From UBA4636 sp045534575 (GTDB taxonomy: Bacteria > Bacillota > Clostridia > Christensenellales > Borkfalkiaceae), in the NCBI GenBank assembly GCA_045534575.1, contig JAZSJZ010000007.1, positions 62,001-126,000 of the forward strand: a stretch of DNA of 64,000 nucleotides. Direction: 5' to 3'. Shown here piece by piece: positions 1-7,873 of this stretch. The notes below the pieces were generated by a model, which ran no database searches, was not told where the DNA came from, and was given only the letters and a program-made list of their open reading frames with translations. The stretch's first letter is position 1; every line of letters begins with the position of its first letter. A program made the translations under genes and the position numbers.

Positions 1-499
1 TTGCGTAAAGAGTTGGGTTAGAAGTAGGATAAAAACCTACTTGAACCCACTCGTCAACCGAGCCCAAATAGTTTACTTTTTTTAAACCACTGCACCCACT
101 AAAAGCTTCAAAACCGACATGTTTTACGCTGTTTGGAATTTCTATGCTTTCAAGCGAACTGCATTCAAAAAACGCTTTATTACCAATTGTTGTTACGCTT
201 GCGCCGTTTATGGTATTAGGAATTGAAACTAAAGATTTTGAACCATCAAACGAAGCAACCTCGTAGGTTTTATCTCTTGAAAGAATAAAAGTTATGCCGT
301 CTTTAATTTCAGTTAAAGGCAGCTCACTTGAACTTGAAGAATTATCGGTTATTGAACTTGAAGAGCCCTCTTCCCCCACGCTCGACGAATTGCTTTCACT
401 AGAACTTCCTTCGCCAAAAAGTTCACAGCCACAAAAAATAATAAGCGAACAAGACAAAATAACGCTTAAAATTATAACTAATAAGTTTTTCCGTTTCAT
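1..499 (-). CDS. BspA-like leucine-rich-repeat lipoprotein, C-terminus cut by window edge
   Basis: The 166 visible residues start with Lys/Arg, a hydrophobic stretch and a lipobox-like IFCGC, so this is probably a secreted lipoprotein anchored on the outer face of the membrane. A serine-rich linker (about residues 30-65) follows. Then come LRR_5 (BspA/TpLRR) repeats with the family pattern: AF..CSSLESIEIPNSV, followed by a GSVDEWVQV block. The ATG at 499 has AAGGAAATG upstream. It is a close paralogue of the next gene (711-1871), and the flanking DNA is also similar. The family is known for surface adhesion and protein binding; the partner is unknown. The 3' end lies outside the window. Confidence 0.85.
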   Translation of the reverse strand, partial: MKRKNLLVIILSVILSCSLIIFCGCELFGEGSSSESNSSSVGEEGSSSSITDNSSSSSELPLTEIKDGITFILSRDKTYEVASFDGSKSLVSIPNTINGASVTTIGNKAFFECSSLESIEIPNSVKHVGFEAFSGCSGLKKVNYLGSVDEWVQVGFYPTSNPTLYA

Positions 500-530
500 A
501 GCATTTCCTTAACTATATTAAGATATGAAA

Positions 531-559
531 ATTTTATCACATTTTTTAAAACATTGCAA
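531..559 (-). promoter_or_regulatory. sigma-A promoter for the first LRR lipoprotein
   Basis: Minus strand TTGCAA (554-559), 17-bp spacer, TAAAAT (531-536), about 32 bp before the ATG. The same arrangement precedes the paralogue at 1901-1929. Confidence 0.7.
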
Positions 560-615
560 GTAAAAATTAAATTTTGCACTCTAATTTAGCTAAAACAAAC
601 AGCCAAAATATACAT

Positions 616-641
616 TTAATCAACTTATAGCCTAACTTTTT
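616..641 (-). repeat. dispersed GGCTATAAG repeat, copy 1
   Basis: On the minus strand it reads AAAAGTTA, then GGCTATAAGTTGATTAA. It sits between the terminator of one LRR gene and the promoter of the next. It is nearly identical to copy 2 because the whole spacer was duplicated. Confidence 0.7.
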
Positions 642-658
642 AGATTTTTACCACAAAC

Positions 659-699
659 AAAAAAACGCCCATCCAAGCGAATTTAAACGGGCGTTTTTT
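659..699 (-). terminator. terminator after the LRR lipoprotein at 711-1871
   Basis: Inverted repeat AAAACGCCC...GGGCGTTTT with A/T runs on both sides, just past the stop codon at 711. It could work in both directions. Confidence 0.75.
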
Positions 700-710
700 A
701 GTTTTAAATT

Positions 711-1871
711 TTAACTTCGTTTCCAATAATAACTGCTATAAGTTGAAGTTAAGTATTGTGCCGCAGTTGCTAAATTTGAAAGATCAGAAGCCGAGATCGT
801 TTTTCCGCTTGTTGCCAAAGTATCAAAGGTGATCCACCAACCACTCTTATTTTCAAAAGATACGCTTTTTAATGAATTACAATTATTAAACAAACCCTGC
901 CCGATTGAAGTTACGCTGTATGGAATTTTTATGCTTTGAAGTGAACTGCAATTAGAAAAAGTGCGTGAGCCAATCGTTTCCAAACAACTACCTTCTTCAA
1001 AAGTTACGCTTTCTAATAGTTCACAACCATAAAAAACAGAAAAATCAATCTCTGTTACGCTATTTGGAATTTCTATTGTTTCAAGAGAACAGCAATCATA
1101 AAACGCGGAATAACCTATTGTTTCTAACCTACTTTCTTTTTCAAAGGTTACGCTTTGGAGAGAACTGCAATTTTCAAAAGCTTGTCTTCCAATTGAAATT
1201 ACGCTTTTTGAGATTTCAACCGTTTTAAGAGATTGGCAGTTTTGAAACACAAAGCCGTTTATTTCTGGCGCTAAAGTTATTTCGGCATGTGTTAAAAGTT
1301 CCCCTTTTATATGCAAATCTTTCGCGTAGATAGTTGGGTTAGAAGTAGGATAAAAACTTATTTGAACCCACTCGTCAACCGAGCCCCAATAATTTACTTT
1401 CGTCAAACTACTGCACCCACTAAAAGCTTCAAAACCTATATTTGTTACGCTGTTTGGAATTTCAATGCTTTCAAGCCAACTGCGATTTTTGAACGCTTCT
1501 ACACTTATTGAAGTAACTTTTGCTCCGTTTATAGTTTCGGGAATAATAACGTTATCCACCGGAGTAACAGGATACCAGACCTCATATGTATTGTTATCTA
1601 ATAATTTGAAATTTATTCCATTTTGAGTTATTGTTGAAGGAAGCTCATCTAAACTTGAGGAATTTTCGCTATCTTCACTTGTTGATTGCGAACCAGAATT
1701 TTCATTCCCGTTTGAATTTGAAGAATTTTCTTCAACGCTAGAACTTGAAGCGCTACTAGCCGAGCTTGAAGAACTTTCGTTTGAACTTGAACTTTCACAA
1801 GCGCAAAAAGCAACTAGCGAAAAGGTTAAAATTATGCTCAAAACTAAAATTGATAAGGTTTTTCGTTTCAT
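711..1871 (-). CDS. BspA-like leucine-rich-repeat lipoprotein
   Basis: 386 residues. It begins with a signal peptide ending in a lipobox-like VAFCAC (residues 20-25), then a Ser/Asn/Glu-rich linker (about 27-75). From about residue 105 there are LRR_5 repeats of roughly 23 residues with the motif AF..CSSL.SIEIPNSVTSI. The last ~50 residues (GWWITF...YLTSTYSSYYWKRS) match the ends of the other LRR lipoproteins here, so this is a conserved C-terminal cap. It is probably an exported surface protein that binds host or dietary macromolecules; the ligand cannot be read from sequence. Tandem paralogue of 1-499, with duplicated promoter and spacer. Confidence 0.88.
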   Translation of the reverse strand: MKRKTLSILVLSIILTFSLVAFCACESSSSNESSSSSASSASSSSVEENSSNSNGNENSGSQSTSEDSENSSSLDELPSTITQNGINFKLLDNNTYEVWYPVTPVDNVIIPETINGAKVTSISVEAFKNRSWLESIEIPNSVTNIGFEAFSGCSSLTKVNYWGSVDEWVQISFYPTSNPTIYAKDLHIKGELLTHAEITLAPEINGFVFQNCQSLKTVEISKSVISIGRQAFENCSSLQSVTFEKESRLETIGYSAFYDCCSLETIEIPNSVTEIDFSVFYGCELLESVTFEEGSCLETIGSRTFSNCSSLQSIKIPYSVTSIGQGLFNNCNSLKSVSFENKSGWWITFDTLATSGKTISASDLSNLATAAQYLTSTYSSYYWKRS

Positions 1872-1900
1872 AATGTTTTCCTTTCAAAAAAATTTATAAA

Positions 1901-1929
1901 ATTATATCATATTTTTCTAAGCATTGCAA
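1901..1929 (-). promoter_or_regulatory. sigma-A promoter for the LRR lipoprotein at 711-1871
   Basis: Minus strand TTGCAA (1924-1929), 17-bp spacer, TATAAT (1901-1906); the ATG is at 1871 with GAAAGGAAAA as ribosome binding site. Confidence 0.8.
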
Positions 1930-1984
1930 CTAAAATTAAATTTTGCACTCTAATTTAACAAATTAAAATAGCCAAAATATGCAT

Positions 1985-2010
1985 TTAATCAACTTATAGC
2001 CTAACTTTCT
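1985..2010 (-). repeat. dispersed GGCTATAAG repeat, copy 2
   Basis: Minus strand GGCTATAAGTTGATTAA preceded by AAAGTTA; same position relative to terminator and promoter as copy 1. Confidence 0.7.
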
Positions 2011-2035
2011 AAAATTTTATCATAAAACAAAAAAC

Positions 2036-2067
2036 GCCCATCCAAGCGAACTTGGATGGGGTTTTTT
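2036..2067 (-). terminator. terminator after the membrane protein at 2069-2590
   Basis: Ten-bp perfect stem CCCATCCAAG / CTTGGATGGG with a CGAA tetraloop (2037-2060). It lies directly after the stop, with T/A runs on both sides. Confidence 0.8.
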
Positions 2068-2068
2068 G

Positions 2069-2590
2069 TTACTCTTCATTTTGTTTATTGCCTTTTAAGG
2101 CAGTCAAAATGAAGTTTGAGAGCGCATCAAGGTCTGTTTCGTCAATCTCATCGTTTAAATTTTCTTTTATGATTTGCTTAATTTGAGTTGTTTCAATTTC
2201 ATTGCAGTTTACGATTGTTTCAATAATCGAATCAACAACCCTATCAAGCTCTTCAGATAAAACTATCGATGATAAAAGTTTCTCAATGCCTTGCTTTAAA
2301 TCGTCTTTATCGGTAAACGCAAACTTTTTACTAAATGCAGTTAAAACGATTGCTACCGCGCCTGACAAAATTGCCTTTTGTAAACAATCGGAATTTGCAT
2401 TTTTTAATATTATGAAGGACGCCAAATAAGTCACCGCGCCACCTATAAAAAATGAACAGACAAGAAGACTTTTATGAGAAATTTTAAAACGTATTTTTAT
2501 TATTAAACATAAGATGCACGCAACGACTGCGCCGATAACGATTTCAATACTTAACTCGTTTAAAATTTTTAAAATATTAAATTCTTGCAA
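2069..2590 (-). CDS. small membrane protein of unknown function
   Basis: 173 residues, family not recognised. Three hydrophobic segments (about residues 16-32, 41-62 and 71-86) suggest an integral membrane N-terminal half. The C-terminal half (about 92-173) is acidic, helical and cytoplasmic-looking, with many Glu/Asp. The start is a TTG at 2590 chosen because AAGGGGGGC lies six bases upstream; no ATG upstream fits better. It is a single-gene unit with its own terminator. It sits between LRR lipoproteins and the germination operon, but nothing links it to either. Confidence 0.7.
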   Translation of the reverse strand: MQEFNILKILNELSIEIVIGAVVACILCLIIKIRFKISHKSLLVCSFFIGGAVTYLASFIILKNANSDCLQKAILSGAVAIVLTAFSKKFAFTDKDDLKQGIEKLLSSIVLSEELDRVVDSIIETIVNCNEIETTQIKQIIKENLNDEIDETDLDALSNFILTALKGNKQNEE

Positions 2591-2804
2591 GTTTTGCCCC
2601 CCTTTTTTCTTTTAGGGGCTAATATTAATTTTTCCCAAAATACTTTTTATAAAAATCAAGTCTTGTTCTAAACAAGTTTTTAAAAGTAGTTAAAAAACAA
2701 CGCATACTATCCCCCAAATTTTTTCTCACCAAACGCCATATCTATTTTACCAAACAATTTTTCATTTTGTATCACTTTGTGCCAAATTTTGGTAAAAAAT
2801 TTTC

Positions 2805-2831
2805 AAAAGTGGGGCTATAACTTCATTAACG
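2805..2831 (+). repeat. dispersed GGCTATAAG repeat, copy 3
   Basis: AAAAGTG then GGGCTATAACTTCATTAACG, in the 276-bp spacer upstream of the germination operon, 36 bp before the gerA start. Nothing else is recognisable in this spacer apart from a possible sigma-G promoter. Confidence 0.65.
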
Positions 2832-2866
2832 CATAATTTTTTATATTTCTTTGCAAACTAAAATTT

Positions 2867-4291
2867 ATGAAAATATCTAAAAATATCTCTCAAAACAAGA
2901 TTGATATTCAAAACTTATTACAATCTTTTGACCTTCAGTTTTACGAACTTGAGTCAAACGGCGTTTCGTTTTTATGCGCGTTTTTAGAACCGCTTACCGA
3001 TAAAAAAATCTTTTCCGAGCAAGTTCTTGATAAAATTCAACAAAAAAAACTTTTAACCCCTCAAGACATTTTTTTAAAAGTTGGCTTTGCGGGCGCTGAA
3101 ATTATCGATACTTTAGACGACGTTTTCACCCAAATTTTAGACGGCAAAACGGTTTTGTTTGTTGAAGGCTACGATAAATGCGTTGCAATCGATAACAAAA
3201 AGGTGGAATCTAGAGCCATAACCGAACCACCAACTTCCGCCGTTGTTAAAGGGCCAAGAGAAGGCTTTACGGAAAATATTCGAACAAACCTTTCTCTTCT
3301 TCGCCGAAGAATTAAAAGCCAAAACTTGGTTATTGAAAAGTTCGTTGTTGGTCGCCACACAAAAACTGACGTGTGCGTGTGCTTTATCGATACCATTGCC
3401 GATAAAAAAATTGTGGATAGTGTTAAATCTCAAATCGAAAAAATTGACGTTGACGGCATTTACGATAGTTCCTATATCGCAAAATATATCACAAAGCACA
3501 AAGCCTCGCTTTTCAAGCAAGTTGGCAACACCGAAAAGCCCGACGTTTTCACCGCAAAACTCTTGGAAGGAAGAGTTGGCATAATCGTTGACGGCTCGCC
3601 TATCGCTATAACCGTTCCATATCTTCTCATTGAAGATTTCCAAAGTTCCGAGGACTATTTCCAAGATACGTATCATGCAAATATGTCCCGCGTGATAAGG
3701 GTTTTGTCGATAGCCTTTGCAATACTTCTTCCCTCGCTTTTCGTTGCGGCTCAACTTTTCCACTTGCAAGTAATACCCTTAAACTTTCTTTTGACCATTG
3801 TCAACAGCATAAAAGGAATTCCGCTTTCGCCGAGTTTCGAAATGTTCTTCACGCTTTTAATTTTCGAAATTTTAAACGAGGCAAGCATAAGAATGCCAAA
3901 ATATCTAGGTATGGCGCTATCCGTTGTTGGAACGCTCGTTCTTGGCGACACTGCCGTTAAAGCCGGCATCGTTTCAACGCCTACCGTTATGATAATGGCG
4001 CTCTCTGGCATCGCGCTTTACACCGTGCCCGAACTTGTTGACTCAATGAGTTTTTTAAGGCTTGTTTATCTACTCGTTGCTGGCTCGGTTGGCGGATACG
4101 GCATAATTTTGTTAACGTGCCTTATCGTAATTTATTTATCTGCTCTAGAAAATTTCGATGTTGCCTTCCTAGCCCCGTTCTCGCCGTTTGTTAAAAGCGA
4201 TTTAAAAGACAGCGCCTATATGACCTTTATAACGAATATGAAAAACCGACCAATTTCAATTAAAGCCAAAAACCGAAGGAGGATGAAATAG
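2867..4291 (+). CDS. gerAA: spore germination protein, GerA type (A subunit)
   Basis: 474 residues, the usual length for the A subunit of Ger germinant receptors in the inner spore membrane. The N-terminal domain shows the family motifs: VEGYDKCVAIDNKKVESRAITEP-type strand and a PTSAVVKGPREGFTENIRTNLSLLRRRIK-type block (both in the first 155 residues). A hydrophobic C-terminal domain (about 270-440) includes the conserved ETPxLG-like region as FEILNEASIRMPKYLG. It acts with the B and C subunits to sense germinants. No clear ribosome binding site precedes the ATG. Its stop codon overlaps the GTG start of the next gene by one base. Confidence 0.93.
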   Translation: MKISKNISQNKIDIQNLLQSFDLQFYELESNGVSFLCAFLEPLTDKKIFSEQVLDKIQQKKLLTPQDIFLKVGFAGAEIIDTLDDVFTQILDGKTVLFVEGYDKCVAIDNKKVESRAITEPPTSAVVKGPREGFTENIRTNLSLLRRRIKSQNLVIEKFVVGRHTKTDVCVCFIDTIADKKIVDSVKSQIEKIDVDGIYDSSYIAKYITKHKASLFKQVGNTEKPDVFTAKLLEGRVGIIVDGSPIAITVPYLLIEDFQSSEDYFQDTYHANMSRVIRVLSIAFAILLPSLFVAAQLFHLQVIPLNFLLTIVNSIKGIPLSPSFEMFFTLLIFEILNEASIRMPKYLGMALSVVGTLVLGDTAVKAGIVSTPTVMIMALSGIALYTVPELVDSMSFLRLVYLLVAGSVGGYGIILLTCLIVIYLSALENFDVAFLAPFSPFVKSDLKDSAYMTFITNMKNRPISIKAKNRRRMK

Positions 4292-5382
4292 TGAACGAAA
4301 AAAACCGCCTTAGCGTTAGGCAAATTTGCTTTATTTATTTAGCCTTTACCGCTGTTACGAAAATTGGAATGCTCCCCGCTATTTTAGCAAACTACGTTGG
4401 CGAAGCGCTTTGGCAAGCCGTGTTACTCAATTTTGTGCTAGATTTTTGCATACTCTTAATTTTTTTGCACCTATCAAAAAAGCACCCCAACCAAACGCTA
4501 TACGAAATTATTAAAAACGGCACGAGAGAGTGGCTTGCAAAAATAACGCTGTTTTTGTTTGGAGTGTTTTTCTTTTTAAAAACAGCCCTTCCCCTTTTTG
4601 AGCAAAAACTCTATATTGAAAACACGCTTTATGAAATTTTGCCAAACCCAATAATTTTCTACCCGTTTTTCATAGTTTCGACCTACGCTTCGCTAAAAGG
4701 GCTAAAAACCTTCGCTAGATGCGCCGATATTTCTTTATGGATAACGTCGGCTGGGCTTATACTTGCTCTTTATTTATCAATTAGTTCCTTTAACGCCGAA
4801 AATTTGCTTCCACTTTTCCAAAAACCCCTCAATAGCATCGTTAACGCATCATTTCGCACTTTGTTGTGGCACGCTGACAGCCTCTATTTTTTGATGTTTT
4901 TAGGGCATTTTGACGAGCAAAAACACCAAAGCAGAAACATCATTTTAAGTTTTGTGGGAATAGCATTATTCACAACTTTTTTCATTGCGGTATTCTACGG
5001 AATTTACGGCGAAATTTCAGCAAGCCAACCATTTGCGCTCCCTTCAATGATGATATTTAGCGTTTTGGTAAACAATATTGGTCGGTTCGATTTCATTGCT
5101 ATTTTTCTGCTTTTATTTTCAACTATTTACGCAATTATTTTACCGATTTTTCTATCGACCAAGTGTTTTACGCAAGTTTTTAACCTAAAAAAAGCAACAA
5201 TCCCGGCGGTAACTCTTAACGCCGTAATGATTCTTAACATTATAATTTTTGGCAATAAATTTTTCAAAATTTTATCGCTTGCGCAAAACTATATCACGCT
5301 TTTTATAATTTTTATGGCTATTTTAGTGCCAATTTTATTGCTTTTTATTCCAAAAAGGAGATTAGACCTTGCGAAAGACTAA
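4291..5382 (+). CDS. gerAB: spore germination protein, GerB type (B subunit, amino-acid permease fold)
   Basis: 363 residues, almost entirely hydrophobic with about ten membrane spans, as in the GerB/ArcD/ProY permease-like family. These subunits form the ligand-sensing part of the germinant receptor. The start is a GTG at 4291, fused to the gerA stop, with GGAGG 12 bases upstream inside gerA, which implies translational coupling. The start of the C subunit gene lies 14 bp inside this gene. The germinant cannot be predicted from sequence. Confidence 0.9.
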   Translation: MNEKNRLSVRQICFIYLAFTAVTKIGMLPAILANYVGEALWQAVLLNFVLDFCILLIFLHLSKKHPNQTLYEIIKNGTREWLAKITLFLFGVFFFLKTALPLFEQKLYIENTLYEILPNPIIFYPFFIVSTYASLKGLKTFARCADISLWITSAGLILALYLSISSFNAENLLPLFQKPLNSIVNASFRTLLWHADSLYFLMFLGHFDEQKHQSRNIILSFVGIALFTTFFIAVFYGIYGEISASQPFALPSMMIFSVLVNNIGRFDFIAIFLLLFSTIYAIILPIFLSTKCFTQVFNLKKATIPAVTLNAVMILNIIIFGNKFFKILSLAQNYITLFIIFMAILVPILLLFIPKRRLDLAKD

Positions 5383-6709
5383 ACTTGCGCTTCTTATAGG
5401 CATTTTCATTGCAGTTTTATATTTTTCAAACGATTTTGCGCTTATTGATATTGAAAAAACCGCAATTATCGTTGCAATCGGCATAGACAAAACTGAACAA
5501 GGCTTTGAAGTAACCAGCCAAATCGCTATTCCAAAAGCAAGCGATAGCGTATCTTCTAGCGACGATTCAATTCTATCGGCAAAAGGCACAACCGTTCGCG
5601 AGGCGTTGCAAAACATTGCTCAAGATACGGGCTGGCAACCAAAACTTTCTTTTTGCAACCTAATAATTTTAGGAAAAGAAACAGCAAAAACCGACGCCGT
5701 TTCAATCGTTGAATATTTGATTTCTTCCGAAAAAGTGCAAAATTCTTCTTTAGTCGTTATGGCGGATGGTAAGGCTAGTGAACTTATGCACAAAACCACC
5801 CCGCTAGACGATATTTCGTCTTTTGCTCTTAAGAAAATTATTCTTCGAAGCGAGTGGATGACAAGCCTTGTTTCCGTTACTAACCTAAAGCATTTTGCTA
5901 TGAACAATTATTCAAAATCTAACGCAACCTATATGCCAATAGTTACCCCCGTTAAAAGTGATGATAATAGTTCAAGCGCATCTGGCGGAAGTTCGGGCGG
6001 AAGTTCTTCGGGTGGTAGTTCTGGAGGAAGTTCAAGCGGAGGTTCGTCAGGCAGTGGTTCAAGCGGTGGTTCTAGTGGAAGTTCTTCAAGCCAATCGTCT
6101 GGCTCGTCTAGTGGTTCTTCTAGCGGTGGTTCGTCAAATTCTTCAAGCGGTAGTTCGTCAAATTCTTCAAGCGGTAGTTCAGGCGGAAGTTCTGGCGGTA
6201 GTGAAGAGATAATCTTTGACACCACAACCCTTGCCACCTTTTCAAACGGCGTTCTAACCGGCACTTTAGACCACGACCAAACGCAAATTTTCAGTTTTTT
6301 GCAAGGCAACGTTAGAGAAACTTTTTTAACGGCATCTAAAAACGACACAAATTATTTTTTATCAGTGCAAAAAAACAAGCATAAATTTAGCGTTGACATA
6401 AAAGATAAGCCAACCATCAACGTTCACGTTAAACTTTGGGTAAAACTCGTTGACTCAAATAAAGGTTATAATCTAGCCGAGCCAAACTCAAGAACGGTTG
6501 TTTCTCGAGAACTTTTAGATGAACTTGAAAAAAAGTATAGCCAAGTGGCAGTTAGCCTTAATAGGCAATTAACCTCAACCAACACCGACCTTTTCGGCGT
6601 TTATGACTATATCTATAAGCACTACCCAAAACGATATGAAAGTTTTAAAAACGTTCCGCTATCTAGTTTTAAATTTAATCAAAAAATCGAAATTATTTCC
6701 GAAGATTAA
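5369..6709 (+). CDS. gerAC: spore germination protein, GerC type, with a long Ser/Gly insert and no lipobox
   Basis: 446 residues. The N-terminal domain (AIIVAIGIDKTEQGFEVTSQIAIPKA) and the C-terminal domain (KHKFSVDIKDKP..., about 290-440) are the two Ger(x)C parts. Between them, residues 201-278 are almost only Ser and Gly with a few Asn and Gln; normal GerC proteins have a short linker there. The family is usually a lipoprotein, but this N-terminus is hydrophobic without any cysteine, so it is more likely held by an uncleaved signal anchor. TTG start at 5369 with AAAAGGAGAT upstream, overlapping gerB by 14 bp. Confidence 0.88.
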   Translation: MRKTKLALLIGIFIAVLYFSNDFALIDIEKTAIIVAIGIDKTEQGFEVTSQIAIPKASDSVSSSDDSILSAKGTTVREALQNIAQDTGWQPKLSFCNLIILGKETAKTDAVSIVEYLISSEKVQNSSLVVMADGKASELMHKTTPLDDISSFALKKIILRSEWMTSLVSVTNLKHFAMNNYSKSNATYMPIVTPVKSDDNSSSASGGSSGGSSSGGSSGGSSSGGSSGSGSSGGSSGSSSSQSSGSSSGSSSGGSSNSSSGSSSNSSSGSSGGSSGGSEEIIFDTTTLATFSNGVLTGTLDHDQTQIFSFLQGNVRETFLTASKNDTNYFLSVQKNKHKFSVDIKDKPTINVHVKLWVKLVDSNKGYNLAEPNSRTVVSRELLDELEKKYSQVAVSLNRQLTSTNTDLFGVYDYIYKHYPKRYESFKNVPLSSFKFNQKIEIISED

Positions 6710-6733
6710 AAAAATTTTGCACGAAAAATTAGA

Positions 6734-6759
6734 GTTAACGGGCTTATAGCCCTACTTTT
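6734..6759 (-). repeat. dispersed GGCTATAAG repeat, copy 4
   Basis: Minus strand AAAAGTA then GGGCTATAAGCCCGTTAAC; contains the inverted repeat GGGCT-ATA-AGCCC. It follows the germination operon and may double as a weak hairpin at its end. Confidence 0.65.
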
Positions 6760-6830
6760 AAATTCAAAACAGCATTTCGCTACAAAATTTAGATTGCGCT
6801 TATAACACGTTTTGTCAGTCGCCCTTTTAG

Positions 6831-6859
6831 TTGACTTTGATTACAATTTGTGATATAAA
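6831..6859 (+). promoter_or_regulatory. sigma-A promoter for the Ser/Asp-repeat lipoprotein
   Basis: TTGACT (6831-6836), 17-bp spacer with TGTGA just before the -10, TATAAA (6854-6859). Confidence 0.75.
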
Positions 6860-6893
6860 TAAATAGTTAAATTTAAAATTTTGTGGAGATATT

Positions 6894-7745
6894 ATGAAAA
6901 AAATCCAAAAATTGTTTACTCTTATTGCAATTATAACAGTTTTTGCGCTTATGCTCATGGTTGTTGGTTGCAACAATAATAACGGGGAAAATTCTTCGTC
7001 TTCAAAAACGGAAAACTCTAGAATTTCAACCCCATCTAACGAGGAAAGTTCAAGCTCGTTTGAAGAGCAATCTTCAAGTAGCATTGAAGAAAATTCTTCA
7101 TCAAGCGACGACGGAAGTTCAAGTTCAAACGACGACGAAAGTTCAAGTTCGAGCGACGACGGAAGTTCAAGTTCAAACGACGACGGAAGTTCAAGTTCGA
7201 GCGATAACGAAAGTTCAAGTTCAAGCGATGACGAAAGTTCAAGTTCAAGCGAAGAGCAAAATTCAAGCGAAAACAATCCATCACAAGGCGGTAACTCAGC
7301 GGAAGTTGAAACCGACACTGAAAGTGGAATTGAATACCTATTAAACGCTGACGGCGAAAGTTATTCTATTTTCTCTATCGGTTCGTGTCAAGAAGTTAAA
7401 ATTGACCTTGCTAATACTTTTAACGACAAACCTGTTACAGGTATTTTAGAAGGTGCTTTTTCAAACAACTCAAACATTACCACTCTCTTTATTCCAACTT
7501 CTATCACAAAAATTGAAGATGGTGCTCTAAATAATATGACCGCACTTACCCGCATCTATTATCACGGCACTTTTAGCGATTGGGCAAACGTAACCTACAG
7601 TAAGAGCGCAAACAACGCAATTAACTCATTAACGCTTTACTACTATTCAGCAAGCGAACCTGACGATAACTTTTCTACTTGGAACTATTGGTACTATAGT
7701 GGAAACACCGTTAAAGAGTGGGACGTTTTCTCAGAACCTTTATAA
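6894..7745 (+). CDS. lipoprotein with Ser/Asp tandem repeats and a short LRR_5 domain
   Basis: 283 residues. Signal peptide with lipobox MVVGC (Cys26), so probably lipid-anchored and exported. Residues 33-130 are low-complexity Ser/Asp/Glu/Asn and include six exact-length 8-residue units at 73-120. The C-terminal ~150 residues carry two LRR_5-type repeats (GAFSNNSNITTLFIPTSITKI and a following one), plus a YHGTFSDWANVTYS block like the GSVDEWVQV block of the other LRR lipoproteins. The final NYWYYSGNTVKEWD resembles the cap of that family. It is probably a surface protein with a flexible acidic stalk; ligand unknown. Confidence 0.85.
   Translation: MKKIQKLFTLIAIITVFALMLMVVGCNNNNGENSSSSKTENSRISTPSNEESSSSFEEQSSSSIEENSSSSDDGSSSSNDDESSSSSDDGSSSSNDDGSSSSSDNESSSSSDDESSSSSEEQNSSENNPSQGGNSAEVETDTESGIEYLLNADGESYSIFSIGSCQEVKIDLANTFNDKPVTGILEGAFSNNSNITTLFIPTSITKIEDGALNNMTALTRIYYHGTFSDWANVTYSKSANNAINSLTLYYYSASEPDDNFSTWNYWYYSGNTVKEWDVFSEPL
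7110..7253 (+). repeat. six tandem 24-bp units coding for D(G/E)SSSS(N/S)D
   Basis: Six consecutive 24-bp units inside the lipoprotein gene, each encoding eight residues. Because the unit is a multiple of three, gain or loss of units keeps the reading frame. Confidence 0.85.
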
Positions 7746-7787
7746 TCCAAATCAATCAATTTAAACTTTTATAAACAAAAACTTTTT

Positions 7788-7816
7788 TGGCTACAAGCAA
7801 AAACTTGTAGCCATTT
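7788..7816 (+). terminator. terminator after the Ser/Asp-repeat lipoprotein
   Basis: Stem TGGCTACAAG / CTTGTAGCCA with loop CAAAAA, followed by TTTATTTTT on the plus strand. Confidence 0.85.
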
Positions 7817-7828
7817 ATTTTTAAAAAC

Positions 7829-7857
7829 TTGATTATCTTTTTCAAATTTGATATTAT
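7829..7857 (+). promoter_or_regulatory. sigma-A promoter for the ATP-grasp pair
   Basis: TTGATT (7829-7834), 17-bp spacer, TATTAT (7852-7857). The ribosome binding site AGAGGTAG and ATG at 7874 follow closely, so the leader is very short. Confidence 0.7.
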
Positions 7858-7873
7858 ATTTTAGAGGTAGCAA

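Noticed and set aside
5958..6348. Long open frames opposite or out of frame with the Ser/Gly part of gerAC
   Set aside because: They arise from the repetitive GGTAGTTCT-type codons and have no ribosome binding site or family resemblance.
6827..7318. A minus-strand frame rich in Leu/Ser/Glu over the lipoprotein repeats
   Set aside because: It is the complement of Ser/Asp repeats and overlaps the promoter and signal peptide of a convincing gene.
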